A stretch of 64,000 nt of DNA from Shinella zoogloeoides (GTDB lineage Bacteria; Pseudomonadota; Alphaproteobacteria; Rhizobiales; Rhizobiaceae): positions 995,501-1,059,500 of the forward strand of contig NZ_CP132311.1 in the NCBI RefSeq assembly GCF_030733845.1, written 5' to 3'. The position numbers were made by a program, and so were the translations under genes. Shown here piece by piece: positions 25,622 to 33,860 of this stretch. The first letter of the stretch is position 1; every line of letters starts with the position of its first letter. A model generated the notes under the pieces. The model was not told the origin of the DNA and did not search any database. It saw nothing but the letters and a program-made list of their open reading frames with translations.

Positions 25622-26657
25622 TGAGTTGGGCCAGACTGCTGATGATGCGGCGGCGGGCCTGGACCGATTGCACGGTCAGTTCCTCCTGAAGCTGGCTCTT
25701 GGCCAGGATTTCCGGTGCGGCATAGATTTCGGGATTGGATCGGACGTCCTGCGGCAGCAGCGCCAGGGCGGCGGTGCTCGCGGTCGGCATGTTGAGCGTG
25801 ATGGCGTTGCGCGCGCCGTTCTCGGCACTGCTGATATAGTCGACGAGCTTCAGCGCGAGCTCCTTGTTCTGCGAGCGCTCGCTGACGGCGATGCAGTCGA
25901 GCCAGGAGAGCGTGCCTTCCTTCGGCACGACGTAGCGCCAGAGGCCCGGCGCGGAGACCTTGTCGTTCAGGGTGTACTGGTCGCCGCTGTAGCCGAGCGC
26001 CATGTAAATGTTCGGCCCCTTGTCGGCGCTCTGGACCGAGGTGATGACGTAGTCGTAGGTGAGCACGTAGGGCAGCTGCGCCTTCATCAGCTCGTAGGCT
26101 GCCTTCAGCGTCTCGTTGTCGTTGGCGTTGACGGACTTGCCGAGCAGCACGAGCGGGGCGACGAAGGCCTCGGCGTGGTCGTCGTACATGGCGATATGGC
26201 CGCGCAGGCTCTCAGCCGGTTTCATCATGTCCGCCCAGGAGGTCGGCGGCGTGGTGATCTTGTCGGAGCGGTAGAGGATGCCCATCGTGCCCCAGAGATA
26301 GGGCACGCCATAGCCGCCGCAGCGTGTCGTCCAGCTGTCGGCATAGTCCTTCAGGGCCGGCACGTTTTTCGTGTCGACGGCCATGATGATGCCGCGGTTG
26401 CCGTAGAGCCTGGCGCCGTTCTCGTTGGTCACGACCACATCGACATTGCTGTTGGGGTCGGCGAGAATCTCGTCGCGCGCATCGCCGCTGTCGTAGAAGG
26501 TCTGGCGTACCTCGATGCCGGTCTTGGCCGAGAAATCCTTCAGGATCTGCTCGTCGATGTAGGATTCCCAGATGAGGAGATTGAGCGTCGCCGCGCTTGC
26601 CGGGGCAGCGATGGCGAAGGCCGTCGATGAGACTGCTGCAAGAAATGCGCCGCGCAT
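25608..26657 (-). CDS. Orphan polyamine-type periplasmic substrate-binding protein (PotD/PotF/NspS-like)
   Basis: 349 residues with a signal peptide (about 1-23, ASA-A cleavage) and the fold of spermidine/putrescine-binding proteins: the mature N-terminus LNLLIWESYIDEQILKDF, the hinge segments GVPYLWGTMGILY and the Trp/Asp-rich pocket (SWADMM, LGYSGDQY, SWLDCIAV). No permease or ATPase gene is next to it. Instead its last 14 bases overlap a GGDEF-EAL gene. The start at 26657 gives the signal peptide; a start at 26702 would add 15 residues. Likely a sensory rather than transport binding protein. Ligand identity (polyamine or related) is inferred from family only. Confidence 0.85.
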   Translation of the reverse strand: MRGAFLAAVSSTAFAIAAPASAATLNLLIWESYIDEQILKDFSAKTGIEVRQTFYDSGDARDEILADPNSNVDVVVTNENGARLYGNRGIIMAVDTKNVPALKDYADSWTTRCGGYGVPYLWGTMGILYRSDKITTPPTSWADMMKPAESLRGHIAMYDDHAEAFVAPLVLLGKSVNANDNETLKAAYELMKAQLPYVLTYDYVITSVQSADKGPNIYMALGYSGDQYTLNDKVSAPGLWRYVVPKEGTLSWLDCIAVSERSQNKELALKLVDYISSAENGARNAITLNMPTASTAALALLPQDVRSNPEIYAAPEILAKSQLQEELTVQSVQARRRIISSLAQLSDAR

Positions 26658-26868
26658 GCCGAAGGCCCCGTTATCCCCTATGCCGGACAAGATAGGCGGC
26701 AAGACTTTATGAAGAGTTACAACCGGTAAGCTCCCCTTTTTGTCCGTTCAACCCTGATGCAGCCGTACCGCCGTGCTATCGTGATATATTGTGGACGTGA
26801 CGGTCCTGCGGTTGGCCTTCCGCCGTGCGCTCACTATGGTCGCCCCGCACCATCCAGAGGAGTTCGAC

Positions 26869-29178
26869 ATGGCCCCGACACCGCTCAAGATCGCGAACCT
26901 GATCGCCGCCGAGATAAAGGCGACATCCGCGCAGGTTTCCGCCGCCGTCGGGCTGCTCGACGAGGGCGCGACCGTGCCCTTCATCGCGCGCTACCGCAAG
27001 GAGGTGACCGGCGGGCTCGACGATACGCAGCTTCGCGTTCTGTCCGAGCGGCTGACCTATCTGCGCGAGCTGGAGGCCCGCCGCGCCTCCATCCTCGAAT
27101 CCATCGCGGGGCAGGGCAAGCTGACGGACGAGTTGACGGCCAAGATCGCCGCCGTCACGACGAAGGCCGAGCTGGAGGACATCTACCTGCCCTACAAGCC
27201 GAAGCGCCGCACCAAGGCGGAGATCGCCCGTGAACGCGGCCTCGGCCCGCTGGCCGATGCGATCCTGGCGGACCGCGCACTGGTGCCGGCGGAACTGGCG
27301 GAAAAGTTCATCTCGGCCGAGGTGCCGGACGTGAAGGCCGCGCTGGAAGGCGCGCGCGACATCGTCGCCGAGCAACTGACGGAAAATGCCGATCTCCTGA
27401 AGCGCCTGCGCGAATACATGAAGGACAACGCATACCTCCGCTCCCGCGTAGTCGAGGGCAAGAAGGAGGCCGGCGCCAAGTTCTCCGACTATTTCGACCA
27501 TACCGAGCGCTGGGCGAACGTGCCGGGCCATCGTGCGCTAGCCATGCTGCGCGGCTGGAACGAGGAGTTCCTGTCGGTCGATATCGTCGTCGATCTGGAC
27601 AATACCGAGCCGGTCAAGCCCGTGGAGCGCATCATCGCCTCCTTCTACGCCCTCGGCACGAAGCCGGGTGACAAGTGGCTGGCGGAGGTCATCGGCTGGA
27701 CCTGGCGCGTCAAGCTCTCCATGTCGCTGTCGCTCGACCTGATGCGCGAGATGCGCGAGCGCTCCGAGGAGGAAGCGATCCGCGTCTTCGCGCGCAACCT
27801 CAAGGACCTGCTGCTCGCCGCCCCCGCCGGCACGCGCGCCACGATGGGCCTCGATCCGGGCATCCGCACCGGCGTCAAGGTCGCCGTGGTCGACAATACG
27901 GGCAAGGTGCTGGAGACGACGACGGTCTATCCGTTCCCGCCGAAGAACGACGTGCGCGGCACGCAGGCCGAGCTTGCCAGCCTCATCCGCAAGCACAAGG
28001 TGGAGCTGATCGCCATCGGCAACGGCACCGGCAGCCGCGAGACGGAGAAGCTGGTCGCCGACATGCTGGCGCAGCTCCCCGCGCCAAAACCCACCAAGGT
28101 CATCGTCTCGGAGGCGGGCGCCTCGGTCTATTCCGCCTCGGAAACGGCGGCGGCCGAATTCCCGAACCTCGACGTCTCGCTGCGCGGCGCCGTCTCCATC
28201 GCCCGCCGTCTGCAGGATCCGCTGGCCGAGCTCGTCAAGATCGAGCCGAAGTCGATCGGCGTCGGCCAGTACCAGCATGATGTCGACCAGGGCAAGCTCT
28301 CGCGCTCGCTCGATGCCGTGGTGGAAGACGCGGTGAACGCGGTCGGCGTCGATCTCAACACGGCCTCCGCGCCGCTGCTCGCGCGAGTTTCCGGGCTCGG
28401 AAAGTCGTCGGCCGAGGCGATCGTCGCGCATCGCGACGCCAACGGCCCGTTCGAAAGCCGCAAGGAGCTGATGAAGGTCTCGCGCCTCGGCGCGCGCACC
28501 TTCGAGCAGTGCGCCGGCTTCCTGCGCATCCCGAACGGCAAGGAGCCGCTCGATGCCTCCTCGGTACATCCCGAAGCCTATGGCGTCGCCAAGAAGATCG
28601 TCGCCGCCTGCGGGCGCGATGTGCGCGCGCTGATGGGCGACAGCGCGGCGCTCAAGACGCTCGATCCCAAAATCTTCGTCGACGAGCGCTTCGGCCTGCC
28701 GACCGTCAAGGACATCCTCGCCGAGCTCGAAAAGCCCGGCCGCGACCCGCGCCCGGAATTCAGGACCGCGACCTTTGCCGATGGCGTGGACGACATCAAG
28801 GACCTCAAGGTCGGCATGCTGCTGGAAGGCACGGTGACCAACGTCGCCGCCTTCGGCGCCTTCGTCGATATCGGCGTGCACCAGGACGGCCTCGTGCACG
28901 TCTCCCAGCTCGCCGACCGCTTCGTCAAGGACCCGCACGAAGTGGTGAAGGCCGGCGACGTGGTGAAGGTGCGTGTGACCGAGGTGGACGTGCCGCGCAA
29001 GCGCATCGGCCTCACCATGCGCAAGGACGGCGGCGCGCCCGCCGCCCGCGACAACGCTCCGCGCGGCGACAGGGATGCGCAGATGAAACCCAAGTTCAGC
29101 CAGGCCGCTCCCAAGCAGCAGGCGCCGTCGCAGGGTGCCTTCGGCGCGGCGCTCGCCGAGGCGATGAAGCGGAAGTAA
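26869..29178 (+). CDS. tex: Tex family RNA-binding transcription accessory protein
   Basis: 769-residue protein with the standard Tex order: an N-terminal helical domain, an RNase H-like YqgF fold from about 326 ([17 protein letters not shown]), helix-hairpin-helix motifs near 500 ([19 protein letters not shown]), and a C-terminal S1 RNA-binding domain at about 645-720 ([28 protein letters not shown]). The tail after S1 is a low-complexity Ala/Gln/Lys-rich extension. The ATG at 26869 follows AGAGGAG. It is divergent from the binding-protein gene. The role in transcription or RNA quality control is known only in outline for the family. Confidence 0.95.
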   Translation: MAPTPLKIANLIAAEIKATSAQVSAAVGLLDEGATVPFIARYRKEVTGGLDDTQLRVLSERLTYLRELEARRASILESIAGQGKLTDELTAKIAAVTTKAELEDIYLPYKPKRRTKAEIARERGLGPLADAILADRALVPAELAEKFISAEVPDVKAALEGARDIVAEQLTENADLLKRLREYMKDNAYLRSRVVEGKKEAGAKFSDYFDHTERWANVPGHRALAMLRGWNEEFLSVDIVVDLDNTEPVKPVERIIASFYALGTKPGDKWLAEVIGWTWRVKLSMSLSLDLMREMRERSEEEAIRVFARNLKDLLLAAPAGTRATMGLDPGIRTGVKVAVVDNTGKVLETTTVYPFPPKNDVRGTQAELASLIRKHKVELIAIGNGTGSRETEKLVADMLAQLPAPKPTKVIVSEAGASVYSASETAAAEFPNLDVSLRGAVSIARRLQDPLAELVKIEPKSIGVGQYQHDVDQGKLSRSLDAVVEDAVNAVGVDLNTASAPLLARVSGLGKSSAEAIVAHRDANGPFESRKELMKVSRLGARTFEQCAGFLRIPNGKEPLDASSVHPEAYGVAKKIVAACGRDVRALMGDSAALKTLDPKIFVDERFGLPTVKDILAELEKPGRDPRPEFRTATFADGVDDIKDLKVGMLLEGTVTNVAAFGAFVDIGVHQDGLVHVSQLADRFVKDPHEVVKAGDVVKVRVTEVDVPRKRIGLTMRKDGGAPAARDNAPRGDRDAQMKPKFSQAAPKQQAPSQGAFGAALAEAMKRK

Positions 29179-29316
29179 GGCCAAATTTTCCTAATGGCTG
29201 CCGGCAGAAATCGTCGTTTGTTTTGACCCACCCGTTTGCGCATAGTCGCGGCATGGGCGGGCTCAACGGGCCGGCGGCGCAATGCGCCGCGGTGTCCGAC
29301 AGACAGGAAAATGCAT

Positions 29317-30210
29317 ATGACGATCACGATTTCACGCCGGCGGGCGATTGCCGGCGCTCTCCTTGCCGTTCCCGCGGTTTCCATGCTCGCCGGCGCCGCG
29401 CGTGCCTCGGGCGGTAGCGGGATGGAAAAGCGGCTGGCCGAACTGGAAGCGCGCCACGAGGGCCGCATCGGCGTTGCCATACATAATCTCGCCACCGGCG
29501 CACGGCTCGGCCACCGCGCGGACGAACGCTTCCTGATGTGCAGCACGTTCAAGGCCCTGCTGGCAGGCCACATCCTCGCCCGCGTGGACCGCGAGGAGGA
29601 AACGCTCGACCGGCGCATCGTCGTGAAGAAATCTGACATCGTCGAGTGGGCGCCGGCCGTCGAAAAGCGTGTGGGCGGCGATGGTATGTCGATCGCCGAA
29701 CTCTGCGAGGCGACGGTCACGCTCAGCGACAACGCCGCCGCCAACCTTCTTCTGGCCGCCTCCGGCGGGCCGAAGGCCGTGACGGAATTCCTGCGCGGCC
29801 TGGGCGATGACGTGACGCGCCTGGACCGCACGGAGCCGGCGCTCAACTATCACGAGACGCCGGACGACGAGCGCGATACGACGACGCCCGTCGCCATGGC
29901 CGAGACGCTGCGTAAGCTGCTCTTTACCGACGCGCTTTCGCCGCGCTCCAAGGCGCAGCTCGCCGCCTGGCTGGTGATGAACAAGACGGGTGATGCCCGC
30001 CTTCGCGCCGGCTTCCCGGCCACATGGATGACGGGCGACAAGACCGGCACGAACGGCGACAAGGCCGGAAACGCCAACGATGTGGCCGTCGCCTAGTCGC
30101 CGGATCGCGGCGCGGTCGTCGTCACCGCCTTTTGCGAAATGCCCGGCATTTCCGGCGACGAGCGCAACGCCGTCATCGCCGAGATCGGCCGCATCGCCGC
30201 CGAGGTCTGA
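29317..30210 (+). pseudogene. Class A beta-lactamase interrupted by an in-frame amber codon
   Basis: The frame begins with a twin-arginine-like signal (ISRRRAIAG) and carries every class A active-site element: Ser76-Thr-Phe-Lys79 (SxxK), Ser137-Asp-Asn139 (SDN), Glu173 in RTEPALN (the omega loop Glu166 equivalent) and Lys242-Thr-Gly. Translation stops at TAG 30094-30096 after 259 residues. The same frame then continues for 37 more codons (SPDRGAVVVTAFCEMPG ... AAEV) to TGA at 30208, matching the last strand and helix of the family, where Trp (TGG) is expected at the stop position. One G-to-A change therefore explains the break. The gene may be inactive or the base may be an error. The start at 29317 has AGGA nine bases upstream. 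Confidence 0.85.
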
Positions 30211-30241
30211 TCCGCGCGGGCGCCGCCGGCAGGGCGGCGCC

Positions 30242-30565
30242 TCAGCCGTCCAGCCCGTCTTTCAGCGCCGAGAGCACGTTCATCGCATGGCCGGCATACT
30301 GGCTGATCCAGCGGTCGTGGATCGCCTGGATCGGCAGGGCGTTGAGATGGTTCCAGCGCTCGCGGCCCTCGCGGCGCGCAATGACGAGCTCTGCCTCTTC
30401 CAGCACCTTGAGGTGCTGCATGACCGTGCAGCGGTCCATTTCCGGGAATTTCTCGCACAGCGCGCCCGTCGTCAGAGGGGCGTGCCGGATCGCGTCCAGC
30501 ATCTGCCGGCGTTTCCCGTTGGCGAGCGCCTTGAAGACGGCTTCCTCTTTCGATTCGCTTGACAT
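30242..30565 (-). CDS. ArsR-family transcriptional regulator
   Basis: 107-residue winged-helix repressor (ALANGKRRQMLDAI, MDRCTVMQHLKVLEEAELV, then the beta wing REGRERWNHLN). It lacks the ELCV-type metal-binding cysteines of ArsR/SmtB sensors, having just one Cys in ALCEKF and one in MDRCTV. It is divergent from an SRPBCC gene, a common pairing in which the two are co-regulated. A 7-bp-armed palindrome overlaps its start codon. Confidence 0.88.
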   Translation of the reverse strand: MSSESKEEAVFKALANGKRRQMLDAIRHAPLTTGALCEKFPEMDRCTVMQHLKVLEEAELVIARREGRERWNHLNALPIQAIHDRWISQYAGHAMNVLSALKDGLDG

Positions 30566-30583
30566 GTTATGTTTTTATAACAT
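30564..30583. promoter_or_regulatory. Candidate operator for the ArsR-family regulator
   Basis: ATGTTAT-GTTTTT-ATAACAT, perfect 7-bp arms, overlapping the ArsR-type start codon and lying 54 bases before the divergent SRPBCC gene. A palindrome of this size and location fits autoregulation by a dimeric winged-helix repressor. Confidence 0.6.
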
Positions 30584-30636
30584 ATTTTATCCCAGTACAA
30601 GATCGAGGAGGGCGGTACGCCCCGAAGGAGGACGGC

Positions 30637-31125
30637 ATGACGCTGGAATTTCGCGTGAACGGGAGAATCGGCAAGCCGGTCGCCGAAGTCTTCGATGCGG
30701 TGGTCAATCCGCAAAAGCTGAGCGGCTATTTCACGACGATCGGCGGCGCGAGTGCGCCGCTCGTCGAAGGCACGACGGTGACGTGGTGGGACATGGCTCC
30801 GGTCATCGTCGACAAGGTGGAGAAGGACGCCCTTATCGTCTTTCGCTGGGACGCCATGGTCGACGAAGGGGAGGAGCCCTACAAGACGCGCGTCGAGATG
30901 CACTTCAAGCCACTCGACGACGGCGGCACGATGGTGACCATCGGCGAGACCGGATGGCGCGAGAACGAGCGCGGCCAGAAATCCTCCTACATGAATTGCG
31001 AGGGCTGGTCGCAGATGCTCGCCTGCATGAAGGCCTATGTCGAATACGGCATCAACCTGCGCGAAGGCTATTACCCGAGCGAGCTCAAGGGCGTCGTCGC
31101 CGCTGAGCAGCAGGATTTCATCTAG
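30637..31125 (+). CDS. SRPBCC (AHSA1-like) domain protein
   Basis: 162 residues of the START/SRPBCC ligand-binding fold (FRVNGRIGKPVAEVFDAVVNPQKLSGYFTT at the start; GGTMVTIGETGW; a C-terminal helix GWSQMLACMKAYVEYG). AHSA1-type proteins paired with ArsR regulators are widespread; their ligands are mostly unknown. The ATG at 30637 follows GAAGGAGGA. It is followed after 9 bases by a VOC-family gene and is probably cotranscribed with it. Confidence 0.85.
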   Translation: MTLEFRVNGRIGKPVAEVFDAVVNPQKLSGYFTTIGGASAPLVEGTTVTWWDMAPVIVDKVEKDALIVFRWDAMVDEGEEPYKTRVEMHFKPLDDGGTMVTIGETGWRENERGQKSSYMNCEGWSQMLACMKAYVEYGINLREGYYPSELKGVVAAEQQDFI

Positions 31126-31134
31126 GAGCGTGTC

Positions 31135-31497
31135 ATGACAGCGAAGATCAAGGGCGGCATCAACATCGCCATGAAGGTGCCTTCGCACCAATACGAGGCG
31201 ACCATCGCCTTCTACCGCGACGTCGTCGGCCTTGAACCGTTCGACGACAAGCCGCCGGCCAGGGGCTTCTTGCTCGGGCCGAACCGGCTGTGGATCGACG
31301 AGGCGCCGAACTACAGCCAGGCCGAGGTCTGGCTGGAGCTCTTCACGCCGGACCACAAGATTGCCCTCGGGCATCTGGAGCAGAACGGCGTCGTTCGCTG
31401 CGATGCCGTAGAGGATCTGGGCGAGGGCTTTCGCGGCGGATGGGTCATGAACCCGGCCAATATCGTGCACATGGTGCGCGAGCCGGATGCCTGGTAG
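31135..31497 (+). CDS. VOC (glyoxalase/bleomycin-resistance) family protein
   Basis: 120 residues with the vicinal-oxygen-chelate beta-alpha-beta-beta-beta pattern (MKVPSHQYEATIAFYRDVVGLEPF, LGPNRLWID, VWLELFTPD). A metal-site Glu is plausible in ELFT, but the usual His near the N-terminus is at SHQ and cannot be confirmed. Substrate unknown. It ends the ArsR-controlled pair. Confidence 0.8.
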   Translation: MTAKIKGGINIAMKVPSHQYEATIAFYRDVVGLEPFDDKPPARGFLLGPNRLWIDEAPNYSQAEVWLELFTPDHKIALGHLEQNGVVRCDAVEDLGEGFRGGWVMNPANIVHMVREPDAW

Positions 31498-31501
31498 CAA
31501 A

Positions 31502-31545
31502 GCAATTCCAGGAAAAATGCGAAGCGGTTTTCCGTCCGGAATTGC
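31502..31545. repeat. Short dispersed palindromic element, GCAATTCC family, second copy
   Basis: GCAATTCC and GGAATTGC ends with inner GGAAAA/TTTTCC arms; 44 bases, starting four bases after the VOC stop. Related to the copy at 22013-22057. Sits between convergent genes, where it could stop transcription in either direction. Confidence 0.75.
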
Positions 31546-31554
31546 GTCGACAAA

Positions 31555-32286
31555 CTAGATGGCCGCGGGCGGCGCGAAGCCGTCGACCGCGGCCATCGGC
31601 ACGGCCTGATCGGCCGGCGTCTGGTGCTGCAGCACGACGACGCGGCTGCCGCTCGGCACGCGGCCGTAGAGGTCGATGATGTCCTGGTTGAACAGGCGGA
31701 TGCAGCCGCTCGAAACCGCCTTGCCGATCGACCACGGCTCGGACGTGCCGTGGATGCGGAAGAGCGTGTCGTTGCCGCCCTGATAGAGATAGAGCGCGCG
31801 CGGACCGAGCGGATTGGTCAGGCCGGGCTCCATGCCGCCCGCCCATTTGAGGTTCCGTTCGGGCTCGCGCTTGATCATGTTGGGCGTCGGCGTCCAGCGC
31901 GGCCATTCCGCCTTGCGGCCGATGCGCGCCGCGCCCTCGAATTCCAGCCCCGCCTTGCCGACGCCGATGCCGTAGCGCATCGCCATGCCCGCGTCCTGCA
32001 CGAGGTAGAGGAAGCGGTTCTGCGTGTCGATGACGATCGTGCCGACCGGCTCGGCCGTCTGGTAGGCGACAAGCTGGCGGAAATATTTCGGGTTCACCCG
32101 GCTGATGTCCATGGCCGGCAGCGGAAAGCGTTCCTCGGGATGCGGCCCGTACATCGCGACATGGAGGGGGGCGGGCCCCTTCTTCACCGGCTTTGCGGTG
32201 GTGGCGCAGCCGCCGAGCGTTGCGGCAAGGGCGAGGAAGGTGAGGGAGCGGAGAGCCGCAAAAGAGCGGGCGCGAGACACACACAT
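31555..32286 (-). CDS. L,D-transpeptidase lipoprotein (YkuD domain)
   Basis: 243 residues: a lipoprotein signal with lipobox LGGC (Cys27), then a YkuD catalytic domain with the HGT ... SSGCIRL motif (catalytic Cys195). It would cross-link peptidoglycan (3-3 links) or attach proteins to it in the periplasm. Rhizobiales rely heavily on such links and carry many paralogues. The start at 32286 is chosen because it gives a compact lipoprotein signal; starts at 32304 or further upstream are possible. It is convergent with the VOC gene. Confidence 0.9.
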   Translation of the reverse strand: MCVSRARSFAALRSLTFLALAATLGGCATTAKPVKKGPAPLHVAMYGPHPEERFPLPAMDISRVNPKYFRQLVAYQTAEPVGTIVIDTQNRFLYLVQDAGMAMRYGIGVGKAGLEFEGAARIGRKAEWPRWTPTPNMIKREPERNLKWAGGMEPGLTNPLGPRALYLYQGGNDTLFRIHGTSEPWSIGKAVSSGCIRLFNQDIIDLYGRVPSGSRVVVLQHQTPADQAVPMAAVDGFAPPAAI

Positions 32287-32493
32287 GAGTTGGGCACCTG
32301 TCATTTCAAGTCTGCAATCTGGCTTTAAGAGCCTTTCGGCGCTTCTTTGAAGGCAAAGCGGGCGCGGGCAGGGCGAGAAAAAAGCGAAATTATGGCAAGG
32401 GCTTAGGTGTTGCCATCGGGCCACGCTTCCTTCCGCCGCATCGCGGCGTCACATCCGCTTGCAGCCGGAAGGCCGAGGGCGTAAGGCTTCACC

Positions 32494-33258
32494 ATGCAAT
32501 GGAGTGATGAGGCCATCGTTCTGGGCGTGCGGCGCCATGGCGAGACGTCGGTGATCGCCGAGGTGATGACGCGTGGGCGCGGGCGGCATCTCGGCATGGT
32601 CCGCGGCGGCCGCTCGCGCACCATGCAGCCGGTGCTCCAGCCGGGCAATTCCGTGGACGTGACCTGGCGGGCGCGGCTCGACGAACACCTCGGCGAATTC
32701 CGCGTCGAGCCGGTCGAATTGCGCGCCGGCCGTCTGATGGAGACGGCGACCGCCGTCTACGGCGTGCAGGCCATGGCCGCGCTGCTGCGTTTCCTGCCGG
32801 AGCGCGATCCGCACCCCCATCTCTACGAGGCGCTCTCCGTCATCCTCGACCACCTGCACGAGCCGGTGGATGCGGGCGAACTCTTCATCCGCTTCGAGCT
32901 TGCCGTGCTGAACGACCTCGGCTTCGGCCTCGACCTCCTCGAATGCGCCGCGACGGGCACGCGGGAAAACCTTTGCTTCGTCTCGCCGAAATCCGGCCGC
33001 GCCGTCTCGCGCGAGGCCGGAGGCCCCTGGGCGGACAAGATGCTGGCGCTGCCGGCCTTCCTCGGCGACGAGAGCCGGCACGCGGCCGATGCCGCCGCGC
33101 TTGCCGACGGGTTCCGGCTGACGGCCTTCTTCCTCAACCGGCATGTCTGCGAGCCGCGCGGACTGGAGCTTGCAAGCGCCCGCGAGGGCTTCGTGCAGGC
33201 GGCGCTGAAGGCGCTCGGCGTGCAGCGAGACGATCAACCGAAAGAGGCAAGTGCATGA
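32494..33258 (+). CDS. recO: DNA repair protein RecO
   Basis: Recombination mediator of the RecFOR pathway. 254 residues with the N-terminal OB fold ([41 protein letters not shown]) and the C-terminal helical domain containing [10 protein letters not shown]. The paired Cys residues of E. coli-type zinc binding are not complete here, as is common in alphaproteobacteria. The stop overlaps the next gene (ATGA). Confidence 0.95.
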   Translation: MQWSDEAIVLGVRRHGETSVIAEVMTRGRGRHLGMVRGGRSRTMQPVLQPGNSVDVTWRARLDEHLGEFRVEPVELRAGRLMETATAVYGVQAMAALLRFLPERDPHPHLYEALSVILDHLHEPVDAGELFIRFELAVLNDLGFGLDLLECAATGTRENLCFVSPKSGRAVSREAGGPWADKMLALPAFLGDESRHAADAAALADGFRLTAFFLNRHVCEPRGLELASAREGFVQAALKALGVQRDDQPKEASA

Positions 33259-33764
33259 CGGTCGAAATCTATCCGGGGCTGACGGTCGGCGGCATCGGCA
33301 CGCTGCCGTTCGACGTGGTAAAGCGCGACGGCGGGCTGAAGGTGCTCAAGGCCATGCTCGCCGGCGAGCTTCCCGCGCCGTCGATGGCAAAGACGCTTGC
33401 CTTCAGCATGACCGAGGTGGAAGAAGGCCGCGTCGTCTTCGCCGGCATGCCGTCGGCCGATCACCTCAATCCGCTCGGGACCGTGCATGGCGGCTGGACG
33501 GCGACGGTGATGGATTCGGCCCTCGGCTGCGCCGTCTTCTCGGTCATCAAGCCGGGCGAGGCCTATACGACCATCGAGTTCAAGCTGAACCTCGTGCGCC
33601 CCGTTCTGCCCGGCATGGGCGTGGTGTTCTGCGAGGGAAAGATCGTGCATCGCGGCCGCACCATCGCCACCTCCGAGGCGTGGCTGCGGGATGGAAACGG
33701 CAAGCTGCTCGCCCACGGCACGGAAACCTGCGCCATCTTCCCGATCGAAAATCTGACGCGCTGA
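33255..33764 (+). CDS. PaaI-type hotdog thioesterase
   Basis: 169 residues of the hotdog fold. The PaaI/4HBT motif [25 protein letters not shown] has the Gly-rich His-Gly-Gly loop and the catalytic acidic residue in the following helix; the tail [15 protein letters not shown] is characteristic. Likely hydrolyses an acyl-CoA, substrate unknown. The ATG at 33255 overlaps the recO stop. Confidence 0.87.
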   Translation: MTVEIYPGLTVGGIGTLPFDVVKRDGGLKVLKAMLAGELPAPSMAKTLAFSMTEVEEGRVVFAGMPSADHLNPLGTVHGGWTATVMDSALGCAVFSVIKPGEAYTTIEFKLNLVRPVLPGMGVVFCEGKIVHRGRTIATSEAWLRDGNGKLLAHGTETCAIFPIENLTR

Positions 33765-33860
33765 GCGCCGAACAGATCGCCGTCCTGAAACGTAACCCCG
33801 TTTGGCGTTTGGAAAAAACCGGGTAGTCTCCCGCCCGGACAGTGCCGCTCTGGAGTCGCA

